From RGIG9608 sp045602425 (GTDB lineage: Bacteria; Bacteroidota; Bacteroidia; Bacteroidales; Paludibacteraceae): a stretch of 64,000 nt of DNA. Of the stretch, positions 1-8,336 are shown piece by piece; position 1 is the stretch's first letter; each line of letters begins with the position of its first letter. Made by a program: the position numbers and the translations under genes. The stretch is taken from positions 1 through 64,000 of the forward strand of contig JAZSBO010000009.1 in the NCBI GenBank assembly GCA_045602425.1, read 5' to 3'. The notes under the pieces are model-generated. The model saw only the letters and a list, made by a program, of their open reading frames with translations, had not been told where the DNA came from and did no database searches.

Positions 1-122
1 GATTTTGTTTTACAGAAAATAGTTTATTAAAATCCAAGTTTTATTTTTCATTTTTTATTGAAGTATTTGAATAAGTTTTCAACATAGTTTGTTAATATAG
101 TTTTTGCCTATAAAAAAACATT

Positions 123-130
123 TAACTTTG
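123..130 (+). promoter_or_regulatory. Bacteroidetes -7 element before dtd
   Basis: TAACTTTG matches the Bacteroidetes -7 consensus TAnnTTTG. A TTTG that could serve as the -33 element lies at 103-106, 16 bases upstream. Transcription would start near 135, giving a leader of only about 10 bases before the dtd start codon. Confidence 0.6.
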
Positions 131-144
131 TAAAAAATAAATAA

Positions 145-597
145 ATGAGACTTGTTATTCAACGTGTTAAAGAAGCTTCTGTTACTATAAACAATGAATT
201 AATATCAAAGGTTCAAAAAGGTTTATTAATTTTAATAGGAATAGAAAATTTGGACACTGAGGAAGATATAAATTGGCTGACTCAAAAAGTTATAAATCTC
301 CGTATTTTTGATGATGAAAATGGTATTATGAATAAATCAATAATTGATATTGGTGGCGATATATTGGTTGTAAGTCAATTTACATTGTTTGCTTCTACAA
401 AAAAAGGAAACCGACCATCATACATAAGGGCTTCAAAACCTAATTTTGCAATACCTATGTACGAAAAATTTTGTGATTGCTTGGAAAAATTATTTGGAAA
501 GAGTATCCAAACTGGTAAATTTGGAGCTGATATGAAGGTATCATTAATAAATGATGGACCAGTTACTATTTTAATAGATTCTAAAAATAAAGAATAA
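145..597 (+). CDS. dtd: D-aminoacyl-tRNA deacylase
   Basis: This cytoplasmic enzyme hydrolyses D-aminoacyl-tRNAs, and Gly-tRNA(Ala), so that D-amino acids do not enter protein. The 150 residues equal the usual family length. The two family motifs that build the active site at the dimer interface are visible: SQFTLFA at residues 77-83, followed by KKGNRPSY, and NDGPVT at 136-141. The ATG at 145 is the only sensible start because the promoter lies just upstream. The gene heads a tight operon: the MazG-like gene begins 5 bases after its stop, and deoC follows. The call is secure. Confidence 0.96.
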   Translation: MRLVIQRVKEASVTINNELISKVQKGLLILIGIENLDTEEDINWLTQKVINLRIFDDENGIMNKSIIDIGGDILVVSQFTLFASTKKGNRPSYIRASKPNFAIPMYEKFCDCLEKLFGKSIQTGKFGADMKVSLINDGPVTILIDSKNKE

Positions 598-601
598 TTT
601 T

Positions 602-937
602 ATGAATGAAATAACACTCAAAGAAGCTCAACAACAGGTTGATAATTGGATAAAAACTTATGGTGTACGTTATTTCAATGAATTAACGAATATGGCTGTT
701 CTGACTGAAGAAGTAGGTGAATTGGCTCGTATTATTGCTCGAACTTACGGCGAACAATCTTTTAAGGAATCGGATAAAGAAAAAAATTTGTCAGATGAAA
801 TGGCTGATATTTTATGGGTTTTGATATGTATGGCTAATCAAATGAATGTGGATTTAACAACTGCTTTCATTAAAAATATGGAAAAGAAAACAAATCGTGA
901 TAAAACACGACATATAACAAATAAAAAATTGAAATAA
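602..937 (+). CDS. MazG-like nucleotide pyrophosphohydrolase
   Basis: This is a 111-residue all-alpha NTP pyrophosphohydrolase of the MazG superfamily, expected to hydrolyse non-canonical or excess (d)NTPs to the monophosphate and pyrophosphate. The metal-binding signature is present as EEVGE (residues 36-40) and DEMAD (65-69), the EExxE and DExxD halves of the motif. It is a single-domain protein, unlike the tandem-domain E. coli MazG. It sits 2 bases before deoC, so the operon combines tRNA proofreading, nucleotide clean-up and deoxynucleoside catabolism. The family is clear; the exact substrate cannot be read from sequence. Confidence 0.88.
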   Translation: MNEITLKEAQQQVDNWIKTYGVRYFNELTNMAVLTEEVGELARIIARTYGEQSFKESDKEKNLSDEMADILWVLICMANQMNVDLTTAFIKNMEKKTNRDKTRHITNKKLK

Positions 938-939
938 TT

Positions 940-1821
940 ATGAAGAATATTGAAGAACTTTTTGCGGAATTTAATTGTAATGATTTGAAAGATGATATTG
1001 TAAAAAACAATGTTGAAAATATTATAAATCAACATTTTGATGAAAACGATAATGTTGAAGTTTATAAGCAATGTTTAAACCAAATAGATTTAACTACGCT
1101 AAATGGTGATGATACTACGTTAAAAGTTAAAACAATGGTAGAAAATGTAAACAATTTCAAATCGAATTTCCAACAAATACCAAACGTAGCGGCTTTGTGT
1201 GTTTATCCGGCTATGGTACCTATTGTAAAAGAAAATTTGAAAGAAAATATTGGTATTGCTGCTGTTTCGGCAGGATTTCCTGCTTCACAAACTTTTTTGG
1301 AAGTAAAAGTTGCTGAAACAGCTCTTACAGTTGCTGCTGGTGCTACAGAAATAGACATTGTTATATCTATAGGTAAATTTTTAGAAGGAAATTACCAAGA
1401 AATTTTCGATGAAATAGAAGAAATAAAAGCTGCTTGTCATGGAGCACATCTTAAAGTTATATTAGAGACAGGAGCTTTAATCACTGCCGAAAATATTAAA
1501 AAAGCATCTGTTTTAGCTATGGAGGCTGGTGCCGATTTTATAAAAACATCAACAGGAAAAATTTCCGTATCAGCTACTTTAGAAGCTACTTATGTGATGT
1601 GTGAAGCTATAAAAGAATGGCACGAAAAAACGGGACGTATGGTAGGTTATAAACCTGCTGGAGGTATTTCTACTACAAAAGAAGCTGTAGAACATTATAC
1701 CATTGTAAAATCTGTTTTAGGTGAAAAATGGCTTAATAATAAATATTTTAGATTTGGAGCAAGTCGCTTGGCTAATAATTTACTGACAAGTATTTGCGGT
1801 GAGGAAGTGAAGTATTTTTGA
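940..1821 (+). CDS. deoC: Deoxyribose-phosphate aldolase
   Basis: DERA cleaves 2-deoxyribose-5-phosphate to glyceraldehyde-3-phosphate and acetaldehyde in deoxynucleoside breakdown. The TIM-barrel landmarks are visible: the EIDIVI strand near residue 137, the Schiff-base lysine in FIKTSTGK (Lys202) and the second conserved lysine in GYKPAGG (Lys238). At 293 residues it is longer than E. coli-type DeoC (about 259), with roughly 70 extra N-terminal residues, as is common in Bacteroidetes homologues. It is the last gene of the dtd operon and is followed by a hairpin terminator. Confidence 0.95.
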   Translation: MKNIEELFAEFNCNDLKDDIVKNNVENIINQHFDENDNVEVYKQCLNQIDLTTLNGDDTTLKVKTMVENVNNFKSNFQQIPNVAALCVYPAMVPIVKENLKENIGIAAVSAGFPASQTFLEVKVAETALTVAAGATEIDIVISIGKFLEGNYQEIFDEIEEIKAACHGAHLKVILETGALITAENIKKASVLAMEAGADFIKTSTGKISVSATLEATYVMCEAIKEWHEKTGRMVGYKPAGGISTTKEAVEHYTIVKSVLGEKWLNNKYFRFGASRLANNLLTSICGEEVKYF

Positions 1822-1850
1822 TTGATAAAATAAATTTGTTTTATTTATTT

Positions 1851-1878
1851 CTCCCATGCTCGCAGTGTGGGAGTTTTT
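1851..1878 (+). terminator. Terminator after deoC
   Basis: CTCCCA and TGGGAG form a stem around a short loop, followed by a T run. It lies between the convergent deoC and yqaA-like genes. Confidence 0.75.
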
Positions 1879-1905
1879 ATTTTAAAATATAGAAAAAATG
1901 GAATA

Positions 1906-2343
1906 TTATAGAAAGAAATTGTTCATGTACATCCAAATAATGTAACGAACAAATTTTCCGAATAACATTGAAAGGGCAACAATCCAAAAGTTACATCGTA
2001 AGAATCCAGAAGCAACTGCTATAATATCTCCAATGCCAGGAAGAAATGAGAAAAAGGCGAACCAATCACCGTATTTATGAAATTTTTGTTCGAAGCGAAT
2101 TATTTTTTCGTGTTTTATTTTTAACCATTTTTCTATCCATTCCAATTTTCCTAAATGTCCTAACCAATAACAAGTTAAGCCACCTAACCAGTTGCCTAAT
2201 GTAGCTACAACGATGCATATCCATGGATTAAAATCAGAAAATATCAATGCTGAAAAAACGATTTCGGAACTGAAAGGTACAATCGTTGCAGCTAAAAAAG
2301 CGGCTATGAATAAGCCGAAATATCCTAAACTGATAAAAAACAT
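1906..2343 (-). CDS. YqaA/DedA-family membrane protein
   Basis: This is a 145-residue small protein of the VTT/SNARE-associated (DedA, YqaA-like) family. The hydrophobic segments lie near residues 5-30, 40-62, 92-115 and 118-140. The family pattern of small residues is seen in the FLPGIGDIIAVASG stretch and in the TLGNWLGGLTCYWLGH stretch. DedA proteins are linked to membrane lipid handling and proton-motive-force homeostasis, but the role of the short YqaA branch is not established. It is the last gene of a four-gene minus-strand operon and starts 1 base after the stop of the preceding membrane protein. Confidence 0.85.
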   Translation of the reverse strand: MFFISLGYFGLFIAAFLAATIVPFSSEIVFSALIFSDFNPWICIVVATLGNWLGGLTCYWLGHLGKLEWIEKWLKIKHEKIIRFEQKFHKYGDWFAFFSFLPGIGDIIAVASGFLRCNFWIVALSMLFGKFVRYIIWMYMNNFFL

Positions 2344-2344
2344 T

Positions 2345-3328
2345 TTATATTAGCAGATATGTTATTCGATATAAAATACCTAATGCCGAAAATATTGATA
2401 AAAGAATATTTGATAATTTATTTTGATTGAAATTATAGTAAAATGTCGCAAAAAAGACCATTAAAGTTATTATTGGCAAACAAATTTCTTTATAAAAAAT
2501 ACTATTTATTAAATAAAGGACGAAAATAAAAAATACCAATAAAATGAAAAACGAGTAATATGCGTATAGAATGTTGTTTTGCTTGTATCGAACAATAAAA
2601 CAAATGCCTATATAGTAGAATAGAAAAATGAGAAAAATCACATAATAAACAATATCAAAAATGCTGTATTTTAATGCATCTAAATCGAAAAATCTGATAT
2701 TTATATTTGTTGTAAAGTACTTTTCTACAAAAGCCAAAGTGTTTGTAATATATGCAATAAGAAACAACGCTACAACAAAAGTGATGATTCCGAAAAATGA
2801 AGCAAAAAAAGTGTTTTTTGTAAAAGCTTTTAGTTGGATAAAAGCAATCCAAAAGAATGGGATAAACCAAATATATTCGATATTGAATAGTGTTGCAATA
2901 CACAAAAGCAAAATAGAATTAAAGGCTCTAAAAACAGCTTCAGATTGAAACATCAACAATAAATTATAGAGAGCTATTAACAGAAGAAAAAATGAAATAG
3001 TCGTCGTATTGAAAAATTGTGCATAAGATGTTATCGAAAAAACAAAAAGAAAACAGATATAGAAAAACCGATTGTGAAGCGGTATAAGTTTCAGTTTTTC
3101 TAATACAGAGTTGATGATTAATCCAAAGATTGAAACAAAAAAATATTGAATCAACGAAGCTACTAAAGGTGTGTATTCGATAAGATAATTTCCTAGAAAA
3201 GTTATCGAAATTGGATCACTTGGTTCTTTGTGAAAAAAGAACGGCATAAACCAAAAAAATGTACAAACGATTTGTACAAAAATAATAGTAAAGTTATTGA
3301 AGCTTAATAGTTTTTGTTGAAAATTCAT
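2345..3328 (-). CDS. Polytopic membrane protein of unknown function
   Basis: This 327-residue, highly hydrophobic protein has about nine or ten predicted membrane segments and is very rich in Phe, Ile and Leu. I do not recognise a catalytic motif. Its length, composition and Bacteroidetes context resemble the uncharacterised DUF6427-type membrane proteins, but this is only a possibility. Its ATG overlaps the stop of the upstream gene by 4 bases (ATGA), so the two are translationally coupled. The yqaA-like gene follows directly. Confidence 0.75.
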   Translation of the reverse strand: MNFQQKLLSFNNFTIIFVQIVCTFFWFMPFFFHKEPSDPISITFLGNYLIEYTPLVASLIQYFFVSIFGLIINSVLEKLKLIPLHNRFFYICFLFVFSITSYAQFFNTTTISFFLLLIALYNLLLMFQSEAVFRAFNSILLLCIATLFNIEYIWFIPFFWIAFIQLKAFTKNTFFASFFGIITFVVALFLIAYITNTLAFVEKYFTTNINIRFFDLDALKYSIFDIVYYVIFLIFLFYYIGICFIVRYKQNNILYAYYSFFILLVFFIFVLYLINSIFYKEICLPIITLMVFFATFYYNFNQNKLSNILLSIFSALGILYRITYLLI

Positions 3329-3684
3329 TTCTTTTTGTTTAGAATGTTGTATTCTTTTGTTAATTCTTTGTATAACTCAATAGAACTCCATTGGCTGTTG
3401 GTAGGTGTTAAAACAGCTTTGAGCGAAATTCTTATATTCAGATTTCTCATCTGCTGTAGAAATTGCTCCAAAAGAGCATCGCTGAAATGACAAAAAACAA
3501 TCATTTCATCATAAAAAAACTCATTATATCCTTTGGTTATGATGTTTGTATCTAAAAATGAGTTGATGATTAGTGTTTGTTCTTCAATGCTAATATTTCG
3601 TATGGTTATATGAAAATTGGCACAAAGCAATTCCATTTGAAATTGCTTTGTACCAAGATTGTAGGTTAAAATTGTGGGGTGCAT
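3325..3684 (-). CDS. DUF3783-like protein
   Basis: This is a 119-residue soluble protein. The second half (about residues 55-105) contains the stretch KAVLTPTNSQW, which I associate with the DUF3783 family of small Bacteroidetes and Firmicutes proteins of unknown function. No catalytic residues can be named. It is the second gene of the operon, 7 bases after the M3 peptidase stop, and overlaps the next gene by 4 bases. The gene is secure; the family call is moderate. Confidence 0.7.
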   Translation of the reverse strand: MHPTILTYNLGTKQFQMELLCANFHITIRNISIEEQTLIINSFLDTNIITKGYNEFFYDEMIVFCHFSDALLEQFLQQMRNLNIRISLKAVLTPTNSQWSSIELYKELTKEYNILNKKK

Positions 3685-3691
3685 TTTGTTT

Positions 3692-5782
3692 TTATTTCAA
3701 TCCGCGACCTTTGAGCATTGCCTCTGGATTAGGTTCTGCACCTCGAAATTGTTTGTAAAGTTTCATAGGTTCTTCGCTACCGCCTTTTTCGAGGATATTT
3801 TCTTTAAATGCTTGTGCGGTTTTAGCATCGAAAATACCTTTTTCTTTGAACAAATCGAAAGCATCTTTGTCGAGCACTTCTGCCCACAAATAGCTGTAAT
3901 AACCAGCACTATAGCCACTATTGAAAATATGGTTGAAATTGGTAGTACAATAGCGTGGTGCTATTTCAGGAATTAAACCAAGTTCTGTCATTTTTTGTTT
4001 TTCAAATTGTTGGACATCGATGCCGTCAGTAGTTTTCAAATCGTGCCAATTCATATCTAAAATTGCAGCTGCAACCAATTCGGTAGTCATAAATCCTTGG
4101 TTGAAATTGATAGCATTTTGAATTTTATTAATCAGCTCGTTTGGAATTATTTCTCCTGTTTGATAGTGTTTAGCATAAAGTTGTAAAACTTCTGGCTCAA
4201 AAGCCCAATTTTCTAAAATTTGCGAAGGCAGTTCTACAAAATCGCGAGCAACGTTTGTTCCGCTTAATGTTACGTAGTTGCATTGTGTAAGTAGTCCGTG
4301 TAGTGCGTGTCCAAATTCGTGGAACATAGTTTCTACTTCATCGAGAGTTAGTAGCGATGGTGTTTCAGCAGTTGGTTTTGTAAAGTTTCCAACATTTACT
4401 ACAATAGGTCTTATTTGTAGTCCGTCAATTACTCGTTGTTCGCGGAAATTGCTCATCCATGCACCGCCACGTTTGCTTGCACGTGGATAATAGTCGGTAT
4501 AGAAAAGTCCTACAAGTGAATCATTTTGATCAGTTATTTTAAATGCTTCTACATCAGAGTGATAAACAGGAACATTTTCTAATTTTTCGAAGTTTAATCC
4601 ATAGAGTTTATTTGCAACAGCAAAAACACCAGCACGTACGTTTTCCATTTGGAAGTACGGTTTAATTTCGTCTTCGTTGAGAGCGTATTTCTCTTGACGA
4701 AGCTTTTCGGTGTAGAAATCCCAATCCCATGCTTGAAGTTGAAATCCACCATTTTCACGATCAATAAGTTTTTGTAATTCTGTGCGTTCTTCTTTTGCTT
4801 TAGCTATAGCCGAAGTAAATATTTTTGCTAAAAACTCGTTTACTGTGGTCGAATTTTTTGCCATTGTTTCATCTAAAATAAAATTTGATGGCATTTCAAA
4901 GCCAAGAATATTAGCTTTTTCGATTCTTAATTTTATAATATCAAGTACAATTTGATTGTTATCGTTTTCGTTACCATTGTTGCCACGATTGACATAAGCT
5001 TTATACATTTTTTCGCGTAAATCGCGACGGCAACTATATTGCAAAAAAGGAATTCTGCTTGGACTTTGTAAACCGAAAAGCCATTTACCTTCGTGGCCAG
5101 CTGCTGTTGCTGCTTCGGCAGCAGCTGTACGTACAGCTTCAGGTAATCCTTCCAAATCATTCTCTTCTAAAATTAACTGAAAAGCATTATTTTCTGCCAA
5201 AAGATTGTTTCCAAATTTTTGTTCTAAAGCTGATAATTGTTTGTTAATTTCTCTTAAGCGTGTTTGTTTTTCTGCATCAAGGGCAATACCATTACGAACA
5301 AAACTACGATTCATTTTTTCGAGCAACATCATTTGTTCTCTTGTCAAAGAAAGTGAATCTTTTTGGTTGTAGATAGTGGCTACGCGTTTGTAGAAATCAG
5401 CATTCATAAAAATATTGTCGCTATGCTCAGAGAGCAATGGCAATGCTTTTTCTACAATGGCGTTAAGGCTGTCGTTTGAATCGGATTCTGATAGATTGAA
5501 CAATACACCTATTACTTTCGACAGCAACATTCCCGAACGATCATAGGCAGCAATTGTGTTTTCGAAGGTTGGTTTTTCGCTGTTGGCAATGATGGCAGCA
5601 ATTTCTGCTTGTTGTTGTTTGATGCCTTCTTCGATGGCTGGAAGATAATGTTGATCTTCTATTTGTTCAAAAGGAGGCAAGCCATAAGGAGTTTCCCATT
5701 CAACAAAAAATGGATTTTCTGTTTTTTTACAACACGAAATTATCATAATCGCTAAACTTAAAATTAAAATTGATTTTTTCAT
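3692..5782 (-). CDS. dcp: M3-family peptidyl-dipeptidase, lipoprotein
   Basis: This is a 696-residue zinc metallopeptidase of family M3 (thimet oligopeptidase / Dcp), which removes C-terminal dipeptides or cleaves short peptides. The zinc site is intact: HEFGHALH at residues 488-495, with the third ligand Glu about 25 residues later in DFVELPSQ (Glu517). The N terminus is a lipoprotein signal ending in IISCC, so the enzyme is probably anchored in the periplasm or outer membrane rather than cytosolic like E. coli Dcp. Length fits the family (about 680-700). It is the first gene of a four-gene operon and has its own -7 element at 5811-5818. Confidence 0.95.
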   Translation of the reverse strand: MKKSILILSLAIMIISCCKKTENPFFVEWETPYGLPPFEQIEDQHYLPAIEEGIKQQQAEIAAIIANSEKPTFENTIAAYDRSGMLLSKVIGVLFNLSESDSNDSLNAIVEKALPLLSEHSDNIFMNADFYKRVATIYNQKDSLSLTREQMMLLEKMNRSFVRNGIALDAEKQTRLREINKQLSALEQKFGNNLLAENNAFQLILEENDLEGLPEAVRTAAAEAATAAGHEGKWLFGLQSPSRIPFLQYSCRRDLREKMYKAYVNRGNNGNENDNNQIVLDIIKLRIEKANILGFEMPSNFILDETMAKNSTTVNEFLAKIFTSAIAKAKEERTELQKLIDRENGGFQLQAWDWDFYTEKLRQEKYALNEDEIKPYFQMENVRAGVFAVANKLYGLNFEKLENVPVYHSDVEAFKITDQNDSLVGLFYTDYYPRASKRGGAWMSNFREQRVIDGLQIRPIVVNVGNFTKPTAETPSLLTLDEVETMFHEFGHALHGLLTQCNYVTLSGTNVARDFVELPSQILENWAFEPEVLQLYAKHYQTGEIIPNELINKIQNAINFNQGFMTTELVAAAILDMNWHDLKTTDGIDVQQFEKQKMTELGLIPEIAPRYCTTNFNHIFNSGYSAGYYSYLWAEVLDKDAFDLFKEKGIFDAKTAQAFKENILEKGGSEEPMKLYKQFRGAEPNPEAMLKGRGLK

Positions 5783-5810
5783 TTTGTTAAAAATTAAATT
5801 GTTTATGCTA

Positions 5811-5818
5811 CAAAATTA
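5811..5818 (-). promoter_or_regulatory. -7 element before M3 peptidase
   Basis: Read on the minus strand this is TAATTTTG, a full match to TAnnTTTG, 28 bases before the start codon. I see no convincing TTTG at -33. Confidence 0.5.
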
Positions 5819-5918
5819 TAAAAATAGTCTGATTGTTAGAAAAGTAATCTTTTGAAGAACAAAAAATGCGTTTATATTGTTTGTATTGTATAGTTGAACT
5901 TTTTTAAAATTTTAGATT

Positions 5919-6443
5919 ATGAAAAAAATGCTTTTATTGGTTAGTTTGTTTTCGATTGGATTGAACGCTTGCTCAAATGAGCAGTTGAACAACTCTACGG
6001 TTTCTGAACTTGATTTAAATCGTTATGTCGGAAAATGGTATGAAATTGCTCGTTTCGATCATATTTTCGAGCGAGGATTAGTTGGTTGTACGGCCAATTA
6101 CACACTTCAAGACAATGGCTACATTAAAGTAGTGAATGCTGGTTATAAAAAAACTTTAGATGGAAAATACGATGAATCTGTAGGAAAGGCTCGCCGACCA
6201 AACGAAGATGAACCCGGAAAACTCGAAGTGGCATTTTTTGCAAATTTCTATGCTGACTATTATGTACTTGAATTGGCTTCTGATTATCGTTATGTATTGG
6301 TAGGTAGCAAAACTGATAAATATTTGTGGATTTTGAGTCGTACTCCACAAATGGAACAAGTTGATCTTGATTTTTTACTTAAACGAGCTAAAGAACGTGG
6401 CTATAACATTGACAAGTTAATTTGGATAGAACACAAGTTATAA
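5919..6443 (+). CDS. blc: Lipocalin-family outer-membrane lipoprotein (Blc-like)
   Basis: Bacterial lipocalins are 8-stranded barrels anchored to the outer membrane that bind lipids such as lysophospholipids under envelope stress. The 174-residue product has a lipoprotein signal (lipobox LNAC near residues 15-18) and the lipocalin signature GKWYEIARFDHIFERG at about 39-54. The later VLVGSKTDKYLWILSRTP stretch holds the second structurally conserved region. It is monocistronic and divergent from the M3 peptidase, with a bidirectional terminator shared with ribF. The family is clear; the ligand is not known. Confidence 0.93.
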   Translation: MKKMLLLVSLFSIGLNACSNEQLNNSTVSELDLNRYVGKWYEIARFDHIFERGLVGCTANYTLQDNGYIKVVNAGYKKTLDGKYDESVGKARRPNEDEPGKLEVAFFANFYADYYVLELASDYRYVLVGSKTDKYLWILSRTPQMEQVDLDFLLKRAKERGYNIDKLIWIEHKL

Positions 6444-6444
6444 T

Positions 6445-6475
6445 AAAAAAAACCACTCGTAAGGGTGGTTTTTTT
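6445..6475. terminator. Bidirectional terminator between blc and ribF
   Basis: A hairpin with AACCAC on one side and GTGGTT on the other is flanked by an A run and a T run, so it can work for both convergent genes. It reaches the ribF stop codon. Confidence 0.8.
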
Positions 6476-7379
6476 ATGTTGAACGTAATAGATTTTTGTC
6501 GGTTTCTATTTGTTGCTGGAGTGCCTCAAGCGATGCAAATTTTTTTTCACTGCGTAATCGTTTTTCTATTTGTAAGGTTATTGTTTGTCCATATAAGTTA
6601 CCGTTAAAATCAATTAAATGTGTTTCTATTGTTTTATTTCCATCATCAATCGTAGGACGAATGCCTATATTGAGTAAGCCTTTATATGCATGTTTGTCGA
6701 TGGTAGTTTTTACGATATAAACGCCATTTTTTGGTATTAGTTTATCAATATTAGGCTCTATATTTGCAGTAGGAATACCGATTTTTCTTCCAATTTTGTT
6801 TCCATGAACAACCTTTCCGGTAATGGTGTAATTATAACCTAACAAACGATTGGCGGTTTCGATATCGCCTTCTGATATACAAAGTCTTATTTTCGATGAA
6901 CTAACTTGAATGCCGTTGTTGTCGAAGCGTGGGCATTGGATTATTTCGACTCCAAGTTCACTACCCAATTTTTGATAATCTTCGAATGATGCCATTGCAT
7001 CGCTACCAAAACGATGATCGTAGCCTACGAGTAGTTTTTGAACACCAAAATTTTTTTTGAGCCATTGTAGAAAATCGTTAGCACGCAATGTGGCTATTTT
7101 TGTATCGAAGTTGAGCATTAGGCAATGAGAAATATCTTTTTGCGAGAATAATGCTATTTTTTCGGTTGGAGTAGTTAATATTTTTATTGTTCGTTCAGGA
7201 TACAAAACCTTTTGTGGTGAATTGTTGAACGACACTACAAGTGAATCCATTGCTGACGCTTGCGAAAGTGCTTGCAATTTCGATAACAAAAACTGATGAC
7301 CTGTATGCACACCATCGAAAAAACCAATAGTTGCAACAGTTTGATTATTAAGTTTTTGTGTATGATTTAATATATTCAC
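6474..7379 (-). CDS. ribF: Bifunctional riboflavin kinase / FAD synthetase
   Basis: RibF phosphorylates riboflavin to FMN and adenylates FMN to FAD. The N-terminal nucleotidyltransferase domain shows GFFDGVHTGH, and the C-terminal kinase domain shows GRKIGIPTAN with the later NGVY. The reading frame is open to a TTG at 7403, but a full -7 element sits at 7406-7413, so a start at 7403 would be upstream of the transcript. I therefore prefer the in-frame GTG at 7379, giving 301 residues. No ATG is available before the GFFDGVH motif. The function is secure; the start is uncertain. Confidence 0.92.
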   Translation of the reverse strand: MNILNHTQKLNNQTVATIGFFDGVHTGHQFLLSKLQALSQASAMDSLVVSFNNSPQKVLYPERTIKILTTPTEKIALFSQKDISHCLMLNFDTKIATLRANDFLQWLKKNFGVQKLLVGYDHRFGSDAMASFEDYQKLGSELGVEIIQCPRFDNNGIQVSSSKIRLCISEGDIETANRLLGYNYTITGKVVHGNKIGRKIGIPTANIEPNIDKLIPKNGVYIVKTTIDKHAYKGLLNIGIRPTIDDGNKTIETHLIDFNGNLYGQTITLQIEKRLRSEKKFASLEALQQQIETDKNLLRST

Positions 7380-7405
7380 GTTGTGTGGTTTTGTGAAAAA
7401 CAATG

Positions 7406-7413
7406 CAAAGGTA
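7406..7413 (-). promoter_or_regulatory. -7 element before ribF
   Basis: The minus strand reads TACCTTTG, a full match to TAnnTTTG. Its position is the main reason for moving the ribF start downstream to 7379. Confidence 0.5.
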
Positions 7414-7510
7414 ATGTTTTTTCATTGCCATTGCCGTAACAATGGTGTGCGAAAAATAGGCAATGTTTAAAAACTTCAGAATGAGGTACTCACTCTATTT
7501 TGAAAAATAC

Positions 7511-7518
7511 TATCTTTG
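7511..7518 (+). promoter_or_regulatory. -7 element of leader RNA copy A
   Basis: TATCTTTG matches TAnnTTTG. The conserved 5' block of the leader RNA starts about 20 bases downstream, in the same relative position as in copy B. Confidence 0.6.
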
Positions 7519-7524
7519 AGCGAA

Positions 7525-7817
7525 ATTTTAAAACATTTTTGCCTATGAAATAAACCAGCGTATTTTTTTACGCACATCTTGAAAATATTGAAAATAGCGT
7601 TATAAGCAAAGACTTGGACACTGAAATCTAGACAATTTCAAAATCCTTCTGAGGACATGCTCACTGACGCTCACGCGAGAAGCGTGGGCATTTGTTCGTA
7701 ATTTGGAAGGTAGGTAGTCTAGAACCGCAGTGTCCGATGAAAAATAAATCAGCACCACGCTATTTTTATGTGCGTAAGTTTAGATTTTCTGGTGCTACGG
7801 AGTAACCCGAAAAGCCG
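7525..7817 (+). ncRNA. Structured leader RNA, copy A
   Basis: The 450 bases between ribF and the SHOCT-like gene contain a long structured leader. In order it has a 5' block with TTTTTGCCTATGAAATAA, a hairpin GCGTA/TACGC (7558-7562 with 7569-7573), and a long rod. The rod's stems are GGACACTG/CAGTGTCC (7616-7623 with 7728-7735), TCTAGAC/GTCTAGA (7627-7633 with 7717-7723) and ATGCTCAC/GTGGGCAT (7657-7664 with 7684-7691). Then come AGCACC/GGTGCT (7751-7756 with 7791-7796) and the 3' block GGAGTAACCCGAAAAGCCG. Copy B (15417-15125, minus) has the same plan with different stem sequences. I do not recognise it as a named riboswitch or RNA class. It ends about 37 bases before a start codon, which suggests a cis-acting leader. 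Confidence 0.75.
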
Positions 7818-7853
7818 TATAGTGAGTAGGTTTTATAGATAAAAATTTATTTT

Positions 7854-8267
7854 ATGAGTAGATATAAAGTGACCGTTGATGAAGATGATAGCAGCGGAGT
7901 AGAAATAATTATTTACATTTTATTATTTTCAATTTTATTACCATTAGGTCTTATTTATCTTCTTTACAAAATTATAAAATGGATTTATGAGAAAAAGCAA
8001 GAATATGATTATAAACATTTCGAAGATTTTGAACAAGCGGTGCAAGATTTAGTTACATTGGATTGTTCTTATAAAGATGGTCTCATAAATATAACTGAGT
8101 ATTCTGAGAAAAAACCAATAATTGTAAGACGCATTAGAGTTAATAACTGCTCTAACGAAAAAACGAGAGAAAGGCTTGTAACACTAAAGAAGTTAAATGA
8201 TAAAAAGATTTTATCAAATGAAGATTACGAGAGAATACGAGAAGAATTAGCAAGAAGACTAAAATAG
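7854..8267 (+). CDS. Membrane protein with SHOCT-like C terminus
   Basis: This is a 137-residue protein of unknown role. One strong membrane segment covers about residues 17-38 and is followed by a basic, helical cytoplasmic region. The last 30 residues resemble the SHOCT (short C-terminal) domain, which is usually fused to membrane or PH-like domains and is thought to mediate oligomerisation. The gene stands alone behind leader RNA copy A. The other copy of that RNA precedes a bacterial PH-like protein, and the SHOCT and bPH families often occur in the same proteins or operons. The function is unknown. Confidence 0.75.
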   Translation: MSRYKVTVDEDDSSGVEIIIYILLFSILLPLGLIYLLYKIIKWIYEKKQEYDYKHFEDFEQAVQDLVTLDCSYKDGLINITEYSEKKPIIVRRIRVNNCSNEKTRERLVTLKKLNDKKILSNEDYERIREELARRLK

Positions 8268-8336
8268 ACATTAATGTAAAAGTAAAACTTTAGAAGAAAA
8301 TAAAATTATTAAAAAATATACAAAAAAAGAAAGAAT

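Noticed and set aside
1..122. A gene or RNA at the left edge
   Set aside because: The first 120 bases are AT-rich with stop codons in all frames and no convincing structure; they look like the upstream region of dtd.
3674..3976. Reading frame opposite the end of the M3 peptidase gene
   Set aside because: A shadow of a well-supported gene, with no domain or promoter.
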